A stretch of 64,000 bases of DNA from Medicago truncatula (taxonomy: Eukaryota; Streptophyta; Magnoliopsida; Fabales; Fabaceae), in NCBI RefSeq assembly GCF_003473485.1, contig NC_053044.1:36150091-36214090 (forward strand), read 5' to 3'. Below, piece by piece: positions 21,001 to 32,631 of this stretch (positions are counted from its first letter, which is position 1; the number at the start of each line of letters is the position of its first letter). The position numbers were made by a program, and so were the translations under genes. Under the pieces are notes generated by a model that did not search any database, had not been told where the DNA came from, and saw only the letters and a program-made list of their open reading frames with translations.

Positions 21001-22239
21001 TAAAACATCAAAAGTTTTGGTATATAGTTGAAGTTCTAAAACATCAAAAGAAAAGGAATGGAGGGAGTAATAAATTATTCTATTGTTTGTTGATAACCAT
21101 CATTTGTCTTCCCTTAATCTCCATACAGGCCAATCCTGCAGTGGGAAAAGATCAGCCTCCTGATCTAGCCGCTCTAGTTCCTTCCAGTTCAATAATTTTG
21201 CCCGATCAACCAGGAAAGCAATCATCTACAGAAGTTCCTAAGAACGAAAACCTTGTTTCTGTGGCTGTTTCTGTGGATACTAAGACCAAGACAGTTCCAG
21301 GTAAAAATTCCACTATAGTTGTTCTTTACAGCATGTTCTTCACATGGAAACTACTTTTTGTTTCAGTTGTCGTCATTTCTACAATATGTTTAGTATATTA
21401 TTCAGAGAGGATTGTATATCTGCATTATTACTGAATATATTTGTATGGATCTAAAACGTATGCAATCTTGGGTGAAATAAGTTATTATCTAAGTTTGACC
21501 TGAGTGAGAAAGCTAGTGGAGATACGGAGAGAAAAAGGGAGTTGTCACAAATAGTTGTTCAAATATCACTACTATAATTTTGTGAGGGTAACAAAAACTC
21601 TGAAATAAAAAAATCCCAGTGACTGTATTAATGAAAAAAAAATATTTCTGGTGCAGCCAAAGTTGTCAAGCCATCCGTTGCTGGGAATAATTCAAAAGGA
21701 ACACCGGAAAAAACTGTTCAGCCATCAGGATCCTTTGCAGATGCTGGGAAACTAGTTGAAGAGATATTGCATAAAACATCAAAAATTTTGCTTTCAGAGG
21801 TAAAAAAGCACACGCGTACTTTCATTTGATTTCAAAGTTATGTTATGCATCTTGCACCCGGCTGAAGAATGTTGGCGATACAGATCAATGAAGAAACTAT
21901 AAAGATGCATGGAGAGCAGCTTGGGACTGCATTGTCTGACAAATTACAGAAAAACCTAACCTCTGATTTGAAAAATCTTGCTGTAAGTACATGGAGGTGC
22001 CATCAGATTTTTTCTTACTAGGAAAATCAAAGTCTTCTCCCATGTATATTATATCGTGGCTTCAAATTCTTATCAGTATCACTAGTTTTATTTTTATTGT
22101 ACATTAGTTTTAAGATCACCAAAGTCTTATTACTATATTATTTTTATTGCAGATGACATTTAAGAACACTGCATATACTGAAGGGTTTCAAGACGGTCTT
22201 CAATCAGTCAAGATCAAACTGAATGATTTGTTCCAATAG
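18074..22239 (+). CDS. YbaK/ProX-type (prolyl-tRNA synthetase-associated) domain protein
   Basis: Twelve exons: 18074-18112, 18227-18286, 18368-18415, 18547-18607, 18710-18786, 19810-19859, 20337-20419, 20676-20746, 21129-21300, 21657-21799, 21884-21982 and 22153-22239. All introns are GT-AG and the sum (990 bases) is in frame, giving 329 residues. Residues about 20-150 form the YbaK/ProXp-ala fold: YEHPVVLTVEAQ near the start, NLFLKDKKN with K49, the lysine that is catalytic in bacterial ProXp-ala, GLGKGGLRMAPEEALGELL, then FFHPLSND with the conserved HPL at 131-133. Bacterial relatives deacylate Ala-tRNA(Pro), so a trans-editing role in translation quality control is likely but inferred. 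A low-complexity linker follows (about 151-240). The C-terminal tail of about 90 residues is helical and is not part of the bacterial domain. Three transposons sit in its introns. A long open frame at 20955-21434 is partly intron sequence and a MITE joined to exon 9, not a gene. Confidence 0.92.
19101..19430. mobile_element. MITE in intron 5 of the YbaK-domain gene
   Basis: Inverted ends of about 20 bases: 'gtttgtttaagatcataaaa' at 19105 and its reverse complement ending at 19426. The interior is non-coding. The end sequence and size suit a hAT-like non-autonomous element, but target-site duplications are unclear. Confidence 0.65.
19464..19621 (+). mobile_element. tRNA-derived SINE with target-site duplication, intron 5 of the YbaK-domain gene
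   Basis: The SINE body (19479-19606) starts GGGGGGATGGGTAGTTCA, has an A-box-like region and a B box GTTTCGAATCC, and ends in an A-run after 'ctgccatt'. It is flanked by 15-base direct repeats that differ at one position: gttgatgcttttctt (19464-19478) and gtttatgcttttctt (19607-19621). The duplication and poly(A) end show LINE-mediated retroposition. This is a different family from the SINE at 8594. Confidence 0.88.
20792..21069. mobile_element. Stowaway-type MITE in intron 8 of the YbaK-domain gene
   Basis: The ends are CTCCCTCCATTC (20794) and its reverse complement GGAATGGAGGGAG (to 21067), both flanked by TA. The inverted repeat continues inward through TTTTCTTTTGATGTTTTAG. CTCCCTCC ends with TA duplication define Tc1/mariner-derived Stowaway elements. 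It has no coding capacity. It ends about 60 bases before exon 9. Confidence 0.9.
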
Positions 22240-23557
22240 TACGCTGTGTTTGGCTTATGCATTATTTATCAAAACTGGGCAAGATTAAGTTGTCTTCTTT
22301 TTTTTCCTTTTCAACTAGACAGATTTGCTAGAAATGTGTAGTCTATATACATGAAGGATATGATTTTTATTTCATCCTTGCATATCTTTTGTTTTGTGTC
22401 CTACGCTTTAAAGGAAGAGAGACGTGCAAAGAAAGTCACAATTCTATAAAAAAAAAAATACTTGCAGCAGACACATTGATATAACATGGTAACTAATATC
22501 TTATTTTGGCAACATTTACACTTTCTTGTTTGGTAAAAAATGCATTATATCCAAGTTCAATCTGTAGTAACTTACTCGTGCCTGTAACTTGTCTGCTGCA
22601 ATTCATAATCAGCATTAAGCCTCGAGTTGCAGTAAATCTTTGGACGGATTACAGAATGCAGCAAGATTGCCGCCTTGGATTAGAGTCTGAAAAAATGAGC
22701 ACAAATATGAATTTGAGATTCAACCCACAATAATAAACATGCACTTTCAGTTCAATGTTTGCATCCTTTTCGATTTCTTCTGGTGTTTCAAAAATTATTA
22801 TCTGGAGAATTTTAAAACAGGCCACGCACGTGAATGAATTTAGAAAATATCCTAAATTCACTTATTTTATCCTTGTGCATCGTGCTTGGATTCAGTTTAT
22901 ATAATCAATCTAGCTAAAAATATTGCAATCAATGAATTTAGCTGCGGAAATAAATAATGAACTTTATCAATTATCACATGCATATTAAAAAGTAAACCAT
23001 GACATGACAAAGACCACACCATAATGAAGAAGAAACGTATGTAATATAAAACATTGAAAATGTGTCTAGCATCTATCAGTATCCGATACCGATACAACAG
23101 TCAACAATACACTGACAGTTGCATTCAATCACATTTGTTTTCTTAAATTATTACTAATGCATTTGCGGGATCAAGATCCCCTGCTGCCAATATTTTGCCG
23201 CATTTGGCACATCCGTGTTTGTTGAATCAAGATTGGAAGAGAACGTAACTTATGGCATATCAGACTGGGGATATGTCAAATGAGCGAATGTGCGGCAAAA
23301 TATTGGTTGCAGAGAATGTAACTTATGGCATATCAGATTTAGATCCTTCCATGTTTGAATCTAAAATGAGAGAGTTATGTTGATGATCTCACATAAAATT
23401 ATTGAACCCTACTTAAACATATTTTAAGTCGTAGAATCCAATAAATTGAATGGTTAGATAATCAATATAACCCCCTTATGTAGGATTCAAACTTAAGAGG
23501 ATCCAAATCCGATTAACAAGAATTATCATGAAGCCTTGAGTTAATTTAATTTAATCA
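22240..23557. other. Intergenic between convergent genes, with a small repeat cluster
   Basis: No gene seen. At 23187-23337 there is a 16-base inverted repeat (ccaatattttgccgca / tgcggcaaaatattgg, 23187-23202 and 23291-23306). There is also a 26-base direct repeat with one mismatch (23239-23264 and 23312-23337, core 'gtaacttatggcatatcaga'). Confidence 0.6.
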
Positions 23558-24544
23558 TCAATCACCCCTTATTCTTGAAGCAGAACCAGAACCAGAACCA
23601 TTGTCTCTTTGGGGATGAACTCTCCGATACCTGCCATGGAAAGGCCAAAGAGACGAAATTCTTGTCCACCTCAAACACCTTTGTAACCTACCTCCACCAC
23701 CACCACCTTCATCACCACACTCATCTTCATCATCATCAGAAGAAACAGGAATCTCTTGACGACAAATTGGACAAGAATTGTGAAGTCTAAGCCAAGGAAC
23801 AATGCAATCAGAGTGATATATATGTTTACATGGAAGCTCCCTCGCTTCACCACCAATTTCAAACTCTTCTTGACAAACAGGACAGTGAGAATTCTCTTTC
23901 AGATTTTTGCTTTCTATTTTCACTGTTGGAATTGCGTTTATACCTCTTTCCGGCACCGGTGGTGGACCTTGCCGGTCGTTTTCCGTTATTTGGTCTATTA
24001 GTTCGTTAAAACCCGGTCCGAAAAAATAGTCTCTTGAATCAACGCCACGTGGAATTGGTCCTTGTCGTCCACCTGGATAAATCACCGGTTGAAACGTGTT
24101 TGAATCGGAATTGGAAGAAGGATCCACAGGTTGTAGAATCACCCATGTACGTGGACGGTGTTGGATCCCGGGTTCAGGTTCAGTTTGTGTTTGGATTGGG
24201 TGATGATCTCCTGTGCGACGGCGCACTGGAACTTCTTGTGTGGCACGACGTGGGCGTCGGGTTTGGGTTTCTGGGTTAAAGCGACGGATGGGTGGATCAA
24301 GCATGATGGAAAGTGCTTCTAGTAAACGCGCTTCTGGGGAAGGATCATGTGCGGTGAAGTCTACGACAAGTCTTGGTCTTGGAATGTTTATTTCACATAT
24401 GAATTGGCCGAAGCAACGGGGGCATATCAAGTCAGAGGAGTTATATGGTGCAACGCGGACCGTACGGTTGCATTGGAAGCAATAGTAGAGTTGAAAGTTT
24501 CTACGTTGGTTGTTTGTTCTCTCTCTTGGAGGACTCAAAGACAT
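23558..24544 (-). CDS. RING-H2 E3 ubiquitin ligase with N-terminal zinc ribbon (RHC/RZFP-like)
   Basis: Intronless, 328 residues on the minus strand. The N terminus carries a small zinc ribbon, C22-x2-C25 ... C41-x2-C44, within YYCFQCNRTVRVAP and CPRCFGQF. A long disordered, Pro/Arg/Gln-rich region follows. Then comes a C3H2C3 RING at 221-264: C221, C224, C239, H241, H244, C247, C258 and C261, all present. After it come an acidic run (DDDEDECGDEGG), a poly-Gly stretch, and a basic Trp-rich tail (RWTRISSLWPFHGRYRR). This order matches plant RING ligases of the RHC1A/RHC2A type, which pass ubiquitin from an E2 to unknown targets. Stress and defence roles are known for some relatives, but nothing here indicates the substrate. 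Open frames on the opposite strand across this gene are shadows. Family call secure. Confidence 0.94.
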   Translation of the reverse strand: MSLSPPRERTNNQRRNFQLYYCFQCNRTVRVAPYNSSDLICPRCFGQFICEINIPRPRLVVDFTAHDPSPEARLLEALSIMLDPPIRRFNPETQTRRPRRATQEVPVRRRTGDHHPIQTQTEPEPGIQHRPRTWVILQPVDPSSNSDSNTFQPVIYPGGRQGPIPRGVDSRDYFFGPGFNELIDQITENDRQGPPPVPERGINAIPTVKIESKNLKENSHCPVCQEEFEIGGEARELPCKHIYHSDCIVPWLRLHNSCPICRQEIPVSSDDDEDECGDEGGGGGGRLQRCLRWTRISSLWPFHGRYRRVHPQRDNGSGSGSASRIRGD

Positions 24545-24644
24545 GATTATTGATGATGATGATGTTTTTGGAGTTTGTTAATTCAATTTTTGACTTTTGA
24601 GTGTGTGTTTAAGATTTGGGTTGGAAATTGATGAAGGTGGAAGG

Positions 24645-24651
24645 TTATATA
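24645..24651 (-). promoter_or_regulatory. Candidate TATA box of the RING gene
   Basis: Read on the minus strand this is TATATAA, about 100 bases upstream of the ATG at 24544. The spacing suits a start of transcription near 24615. Confidence 0.5.
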
Positions 24652-27600
24652 TGTGAAAGATGGAGGGAAAGGAATACTTGTGGGGTTTGCATAAAGTGAT
24701 TCCTTTTAGATGTGGTTTGGGGCTTTTGTCCTAATAACAAAGCAAGAGGCTAACTTGCTATGTTATGGCCTTTGAGGTTTCAATTCAACTACTGTTCCTT
24801 CAATGGGTAGGAAAAGGATGAGTGTTTGGTTTAAACAGCTTGTCAAAGTTGCTTCTACATTCCCACGGTTTGTTTTGTGATTTTGGATTGTGACTTGCAA
24901 GGGAAGAGTGACAATAGCTTACTTCTCTATCAAGAAAGAGAAGTAAGCTTCAAAATGGAGAATTCTTCTACTTGCTTTACCAGTACCACTATTGGCCTAA
25001 TAGTTATTGTATAAATTATAGTAAGCCCAGTATCAATTTGAATATATGCATTCAGAAAAGTCATTAAATTTTTAAAGTTTAGAGTACTTTCAAATAATTT
25101 GTACAGTTTGAATGTATACTTAAAAAAATATGAGAGGTTTTTTAATAGGGAAGGCAGAATAGACAACAATACCCATATGAAAGAATCTTTGATTCAAGGC
25201 CTTTTTGGTATCATTGTAGTGCAAGCAAGAATGTAACAGAGAAGGGAAATGGAAATTTCATTTTCCCTCTCAATTTTTCATTACCATTCTCAAAGTTTTG
25301 GTTGTGAATTGTGATTACTCCTATAGAGTATATAAGGTAAGGACTATATATTTTTGCATGGACATGGAAAAAATGAAAAATAAAGGTACTTTTTTTTTTT
25401 GAAGAAAAAAAATAAAGGTACTTAGAACATATCCGATATAAGAAAAATAAGAATACGGACCCTTCTTACCTCGACACATTAGATAAGGACATTTCACTCT
25501 AATGATAGAATAAAGTTTTTTTTTTTGACAGAATAAAGTTAAAAACGACTTTTGTAACATAAAAATGATTGCTTAAGAGACTAAACCACGATAACATTAA
25601 GAATATGTTATAATGTGGATGTTATTCTTAAATGTAGCACATGCTTTAACATAAAAACCTATTATTACATTTAAGATCCACAAATTTAGAAGATACATAG
25701 GAGATGCTCTTATGGTCATGTTTAGAAATTTGTGTCTTCTACAAATATATTTTAAGGAGACTTAATAACATCATAATAAATATTAGGAAAATGATATTCA
25801 TAGCGAACCAACACAACCCGACGATATCACGACACAGGTGGTATGATTTCCACTCACCACCATTTACTGTGTTCCAATTTTTTCCCCCAACCTACCGCGA
25901 TAGCCGCTCAACCCTGAATTTTGATTGGCTGGATATTGGTTCGGGAACAGTTCACGATAAAATGTTTCGCGATGTATAGCATTGCTGTAAATATTAATTC
26001 TCAAATTAAATCATCACCTTTTTGAATTGCAAAGTTGTTTATTAAATTTTATCATACGAGCAATTTTAATATTTTCGTCTCAATATTTTGATAGCCTAGC
26101 TCTAGAAAAGTGTCTTCAAAAGAATATGAAAATAGAACATGTAACAAACTTGCAACAGAAGTTACAGTACTGCAGTCATTCTTGCATCTTGACAGTACTT
26201 AGATTTTAATTCATTGCTATAAAATTAGCATGTGTGATAAATGATTTAACCATACCACTCTAAGAAGCACAGAATCATCACAACAAAGAATCAATCACCT
26301 ACCTAGTCACATGCACTATTATGATCATTTTCATCTAAGTACCTGAACGTCCTAGTAATTTTCATCCAAGTATTATTGTCATTTATTTCTGCAAACAGAA
26401 ATTTACATTCAGAAGCAAAGTAACTTGTTGCTTGCTCATACATGCAAATGGGACAGATAGATTTGTCTTTCTCACGTGACTGTAACATTTTTTTACATGT
26501 GCAAGTTTTAGATATGGGAGGGCCACCACCATATTCATGCTATCATTGGTAATAGATCAATCATGGTGCTGTTAAAGGTTTTTCCAAGAGTAGTGGTGGT
26601 GTTAAATCCCCTAAAAAAAAAAGGTAGCGGTGGTGTTAATGCCAAGATTCCTAGAAATGAGTTAACCTTATTGATTTTCTTCCAACTCAAAATATATAAC
26701 ACTATAATTAACACTTAAGGAAGTTACATAACATCATCTACAAAGAGTTTGCTTAATTAATAATAGTACTATAATTATACTACTTTGTTATGGATCTTAC
26801 TTCATTAATCTTTCTTATTAATTAAGCAAAGCAAACTTTATTAAGATTCAAATCAACATGTTCTCTTATATAACGAGCCAAGTACGTAGATCCATACTCC
26901 ACAGAACGCTAGGACAAAAAATAACATCCACTTGAAGATACTTGTATGAACCAACTAGGAAGGAAGGGACTTTTATGTACTCCATTGTTAGATAATAAAG
27001 GGACTTTCGTTCCATGTCGACACTAGCCCTAGCACATTGCTCTTGTTATGTTACGTCCATAGAATTATTCAACCAAAAAATTTGGAACATAATCATGACT
27101 GATCCAAAACAATAGTAATCGATGTGTCTTTTTCTTACACATCATGCAAGTTAAAAAGGTTAGTGCGGGTATTTTAAGGTGGAACATCTTATATATCAAA
27201 TTGCTACATATATATGATGCCAAAACCATTTCATCTTACACAGATTTTTTACTTAAATTCTGGCCACCTTTTTTATTTTCTAAGGGCAAATATTACATTG
27301 GTGCGAGTAAAACTAAACTCGTATATTTTAAATAAAATCTTTTGTTTGAATCTTGTAAGTAGAATAAATGTAGTTGGAGAAGAGACCTCACTAAATGTGA
27401 CTTCAACGAAAAATAAATTAATTATCAATAAAGTTAATCTCTAACGTAATTTTAAGGGTACTATTTAAAGAATAGACTTTTTTTTTTTTTTTTTGTCTAG
27501 TTGGCAAATCATCCAAATTGTAATTCACTGCCTTAATAAGAACTCTTCTGTCAACGTTATTCATACAATAATTTTTATGCTACTCCTTACATTCAAGGAA

Positions 27601-30350
27601 TGATAGGGGGAAATACAATAATCAACAGAAAGAAGACAAGAAACTACGTGTGGTAGTGAATTCACTATAATTTTGGGAGGAAACTCTTTCAAACTTGTTT
27701 TGTTTGACAACTCTTATTAAGGTTTAACTTTATTAATTTAATTAATCGTTGTTTTTAAAAATTATTAAGTAAATTAAAGTTAAAATATTTCATACAAATT
27801 AAAAATTAATTCATAAATTATCAATTAATTTTATTTTAACATGAAATATACTTTTTGAAAATAATTGAATAATACACATGAATTTGTAAAATGACTGAAT
27901 TATAGAGTATGCTATTATATTGTTAAAATATTATATTATTCAAGAATTAAATTTTTGAAATTTAAGTTGAGTAAATTTTACAAGAATTGGTCTTAAAGTG
28001 AATTGGTCTTTTATTTTTATTTATTTGACAAATTAGAAAAGTAAGGTTAGTTCCACTTTTTTTTGTTGACAAATGTTTTTTTTTTTTTTTTTGACAAATT
28101 TGTTGACAAATGTTAGTTCGACTTAAATTAAATATATCTCACACCAAAAAAAAAAAAATGCATCATACAGAAGGTAAGGTAGGCCAATGATTTTTGGTGA
28201 TGAAGAAAGAACAAAGAGGTGGGGATTGGAGAAAGAGGTAATAGTGTTAATAATTAGTATGTGTTTGTTTGTTTGTGAAAGATAAAAGAAATATTATGTG
28301 TTGGTTATTCCCTGGGAAATATTCATTTATTGAATATTTACAAATATATTCCCTCTAAATCAAAGGAAACATTTTCATCTATTGAATTATCATCCCTCCA
28401 AAAAAAGGAAATATCAAAGTATCATTTCGAACTTATGTGATCATGTCTTTCTTTTTTGATCATAAATGAACATATATGAATTACATAAGCCATGAATGTT
28501 GATGGGGTGACATTCTTTTCAATATAAGCCACAAGGTTTGATAAAGTCTAAATTATCATTATTTATCTCTAGAATGGACATAATTCTACAAAGTTTACTA
28601 ATCATGTCATGTGATTTGAGGATTCATCAGCTAATTTTGAATTATGACCACAATATACAAATAAATTATGTTTATTTTCGTTATGTCCAACATTTGTACT
28701 AATTTTGAATGTGTTCTTGTCGTATGACCAACATTTATAAACAAGGAATCTTAAATATACGATCTTGACTTCCAGACTTTGTTTTATAATCAAAAGTATT
28801 GAAAAAGATTATATACTTCAGCACAAATTATGCACTTGTACTAAAGAATAGCCAAAAGAAAAGTCTATTACCATTTTTTTAACAAATAGCTAATAATAAT
28901 TTCACTGGCTGTTGACTATTTCACTAATATAGTTTTTATTAGATAAATATCTAAAATAACGTACATTATTATGTGGACACAGCTATGAATTTCTTTTTAT
29001 TTAGGTCATTAGGTGTACCTGAAATTTCATGGCTGAAAATCAAGAAAGTTGATATGGATTAGGTGAATTGACCTAAGCTAGCACTCAAATCTCACAACAA
29101 GTGTAATTCATACTCTTGAGACATATTGATGAATGTGACTAATCACTATAACTAAGAAAGTGACCCAAAATTTGTATAAGGTTTTGATATTGCATCCTAT
29201 TTTTGTCATCCCGCTCATCTACTTTAAACTAAGGACAATTCTTTGTTTCTTTTTGTGATTCAAACGTCATTGCATTATACTTTTGTAGTTGTCTATTTTT
29301 AAATATCTATCACCACTAGCAAGTCAATGTAGACATCTTCCTTGTTTCAAGTGAACACAACATATGCAATGGTTGAATTGTATAAATCGATTTACCAATT
29401 TAAACCACACATTTTTTTCCCTCAAAATGTCCAATAATATAATTTATGCAGACACATCAAGTGCATCGAAATGGAGTTTGTCACATGCAGGCAACTTCTT
29501 AGTTTCTCAACATATTAAATATCACCGTAGTCTTTAACCATCTGAGTTATGCATACATATGATAGCAAGCTACACCTTAAAATATATTTCACGACATTTT
29601 AGTTACACCTCACTAATTTAGACAGTAAAAAATAAGTATGTGTAAATTAACAAGTCTCTTTGAATTTGCTAATTTGACCCTACTATTTTCTAGTTGGTCT
29701 AAAGTAAAGCGTATTTTATAAATTTATATTATAAAAAACAACAAATTTTTAGTTATAATTTGTTAAATTAAACTCGCTAAGAAATGAATGGGCATACCAA
29801 CGAGGGTTTCACCTAACGAAAGAGATTAGTCTTCTATAATATGATTGAATTAATATTTGAATTATGATCGAATAAAGGGTTCATATTTCATATCTAACAT
29901 TGTTTCAAATAGAATTATATATAGTAGATAAAATATATGAGAAAAACAAATACAGTGGTGCAAACTGGCAAAGCCTTTATATAATTTATAATATATTTGT
30001 TTAGTCATTTATGCTAAGCTATTAATTAATGGCTATATTTAGGATAACTAGGACAAAGTTATCTATGCTATTTCATTAACATTTGAAAGCTAAGCTTAAC
30101 CTACGTGAGCCTATATGGAATTTGAGTAGATTGAATATGTTGTGCCTTAATTTGCCAATTTTTTCTGTTTTGGAAGGATGATCAAAACGAAATGCCCTTT
30201 CCATTTGGAGTATTGCAATTCAATAATGGGAGCTAAAAACATAGGGCCATGCGAGCTGTTTTATTTTATTTCTTTTGGGTTTTGATTGAGACCATCTAAA
30301 GGACTACTTATGCACATGGTTTGAAATTGACAACTAAATGATGTTGTACG
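24652..30350. other. Gene-free AT-rich stretch
   Basis: Only short chance open frames are present. I see A/T runs and old repeat debris but no element with definable ends. An apparent CxxC motif in a short minus-strand frame (26303-26488) has no family context. Confidence 0.55.
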
Positions 30351-30354
30351 GTTG

Positions 30355-30790
30355 GAAATAATTCAATGTTTGAAAAATCGGATTGAGCCGGCCGGTTCAA
30401 TCAATTTGTCGACTTGGTTTGACTCGGATTATCATGTATTCTTGCTCAACATAGTTAAATGGGAGTTGAATTGTGATTGAATCGTGATTGGTTCATCAAC
30501 TTTCATTTTTTGCATTTTTAATTTTCAATATTTTAATACTTTTTAACTTTTTTATTTGTTGAATTTATTTAACGGATTAAACAATGATTCAAAGATCTCA
30601 TCGATTCTATCTTTGGTCTAATTTTTTAAATATTTGAGAAACCGAAACCTGTATTTTTTAAAATTGAACCAATTAAAAATAGCATGTTTGGTTTTTATGA
30701 TGTTTTTTTCATAAAATTTTAACCAAATTGGATCGATGAAGAACCAATTATTTTGATTCAGTTCAATCAGATTGACATTTTAAAAATACT
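30355..30790. repeat. Decayed element with CCGGTTCAATC-type inverted ends
   Basis: The left part reads 'ttgaaaaatcggattgagcc' and 'ggttcaatcaattt'. The right part ends 'gttcaatcagattgacattt', roughly its reverse complement. The pattern suits an old non-autonomous DNA transposon. Limits are uncertain. Confidence 0.35.
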
Positions 30791-31162
30791 ACATAGCTTT
30801 TTTTCTTGAAAATCTAAAAACATTAACTTTATTTCAAACTGTTGGAACTAAATTGTACTATACACAATAACTTATTCGCAATAATTCATAGTTGTAGTAC
30901 TATACTATACTAATTCGCTCCTCCTGTCCATTGATAAAGGTTGAATATGCTGTTAAAATTTTGTTCTTTAAGTTACTGAAAAACTTGGTCAATGTTTCAT
31001 TTAAGTCATGTGTAATATATTGTGGTTACAAATTGCAAGCATACAAGGAAATGATGTTGGTGTTACTTTTGTCATCCAATTTATCACGAGTATTACAAAG
31101 TATAATAGAGTCATGTCAAGTAGTATCTCTGAGATACTTGTTAAGAAAACAAAAAAGAATAA

Positions 31163-31336
31163 GAGTAATGATATTTGAACAACTATTTGATACAACTTTT
31201 GGTGATAACTTCTTTTTTCTCTCTTTTCATTGGTTAAAAACAATGGAGAGAGAAAAATGAAGAGAGAGAATAAGAAGATAATGTAAATATGAGAAAGAAA
31301 ATTATCAAAAGGTGGTTGTACAAATATCATTTCTCA
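31163..31336. mobile_element. 174-base MITE with 'ATGATATTTG' ends
   Basis: The left end 'gagtaatgatatttgaacaac' and the right end read in reverse 'gagaaatgatatttgtacaac' form an imperfect inverted repeat of about 20 bases. The interior contains 'cattggttaaaaacaatg' and mirrored GAGAGA/TCTCTC tracts. A second member, split by another insertion, is at 60804-61372. Confidence 0.65.
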
Positions 31337-31863
31337 AAGAATAATATCAAATATTATGAATTGGTTGATCACGACAATATCACGAACGAGTAACTCAAGT
31401 TGCACAGTTGAAGGCTTAAAAATATTCACAATAGACATGCCGTGCTTTCCAAAAAAAAAAAAAAAAAAACCATGGGATTTGATTAGCTAATTAGATATTC
31501 GTGAGTCCTTTGTGAATAATTCTCCCGCCGTAAATAACAGTGCTCAACAAAGAAAATGTTAGCTGCAATATATTTAACTTCTTAACAAATGCCTAAAAGA
31601 TTGTTAGCATTTTTCATTATAATATTATTACACATTAGTGTAGTATAATATGATATTAGAAAATAGCTGCTTTGTATAGTTTTTTCCTCTAAAATAAAAA
31701 ATGGTAATACTAAAACTTGGTCAAACTAATTCATTGACCCACATATCCCATAATAATTGAGCTTGACTCAAAATTGGAGCTCATATTGTAACAATAATTA
31801 CTTTTGAAATTTCCAAAATTTCTCCGATCCTTCACCGAGCTGCACCGTTGGCCTCTCCATCAA

Positions 31864-32105
31864 TAGTTAAGTGTTGGACTTGAAATGAGTCGAGTTGAAC
31901 CGAATCTGTCTGAGCTCGGCTCGACTCGATAAAAATTGGTTCGGCTCGAAACTCAGCTCGAGTTTGACATGAACTATTTTTTCAGCTCGAGTTCGGCTCG
32001 TTTAAAGTTCACGAACAGTTCGGTTCGGCTCGTTAGGTTCAGTTCGGTTGCTCAACTCGCCCAAAAAAAATTATAAAAAAAAAAAAGTTAATTTATAGTT
32101 CTTTG

Positions 32106-32160
<55 letters not shown>

Positions 32161-32631
32161 TAAATATTGAATTAAAATAAAAGTTCCCACAAACATGCAT
32201 ATAATAGACATAAATTATATAAAGTTAAAGATTGCATAAATACGAAGAAAAATATCTGATACAAGTAACAGAGACAAAAAAATTCAACAAAATTCAATTA
32301 GTTGTGAACAAAATTCATAATATTCTTTTACTTTTAAACTCCAACTGCTCTTCCCTTCAAGACAAAATTGTATTCAGCCACATTTGAATTAAAAAATTTT
32401 AAAAACTAACTCAAATTGATTTATATATATAATCAATAATTGAGTCATCTCATGAACTTAACGAGTCGAACTATATGTAGCTCAAGTTCAGCTCATTTAA
32501 TTAACGAACTTAATTTTCAGCTCAAGTCCAGCTCGTTAGGTTCATGAACCAAGTTCAACGGATTAGATATCGAGTCGAATGTCGAACTATAATCGAGTTG
32601 GTTCGGTTCATTGTCAGCCCTAGTTAAGTGT
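31864..32631. mobile_element. DNA transposon remnant with 11-base target-site duplication
   Basis: The direct repeat TAGTTAAGTGT flanks the element at 31864-31874 and 32621-32631. The body (31875-32620) begins and ends with GAACCGAA / TTCGGTTC-rich inverted segments. It contains many GCTCGGCTCG, CAGCTCGAG and GTTCGGTTC words in both orientations. There is no coding capacity. The duplication length and the mirrored composition suggest a Mutator-like non-autonomous element. The outermost inverted repeats are poor, so the superfamily is uncertain. Confidence 0.65.
32111..32157. repeat. (AT)n microsatellite
   Basis: About 23 uninterrupted AT units, located inside the transposon remnant at 31864-32631. 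Likely polymorphic in length. Confidence 0.97.

Noticed and set aside
20955-21434. A 159-codon plus-strand open frame
   Set aside because: It is intron 8 with the right half of a Stowaway MITE, run into exon 9 and intron 9 of the YbaK gene; only the exon 9 part is coding.
23575-24553. Several plus-strand open frames
   Set aside because: They are the antisense shadow of the intronless RING gene; they contain repeats such as His-His that come from Asp/Glu codons on the other strand.
26303-26488. CPICMYEQ in a 61-codon minus-strand frame, as a possible RING fragment
   Set aside because: Only one CxxC pair is present and the rest lacks RING spacing.
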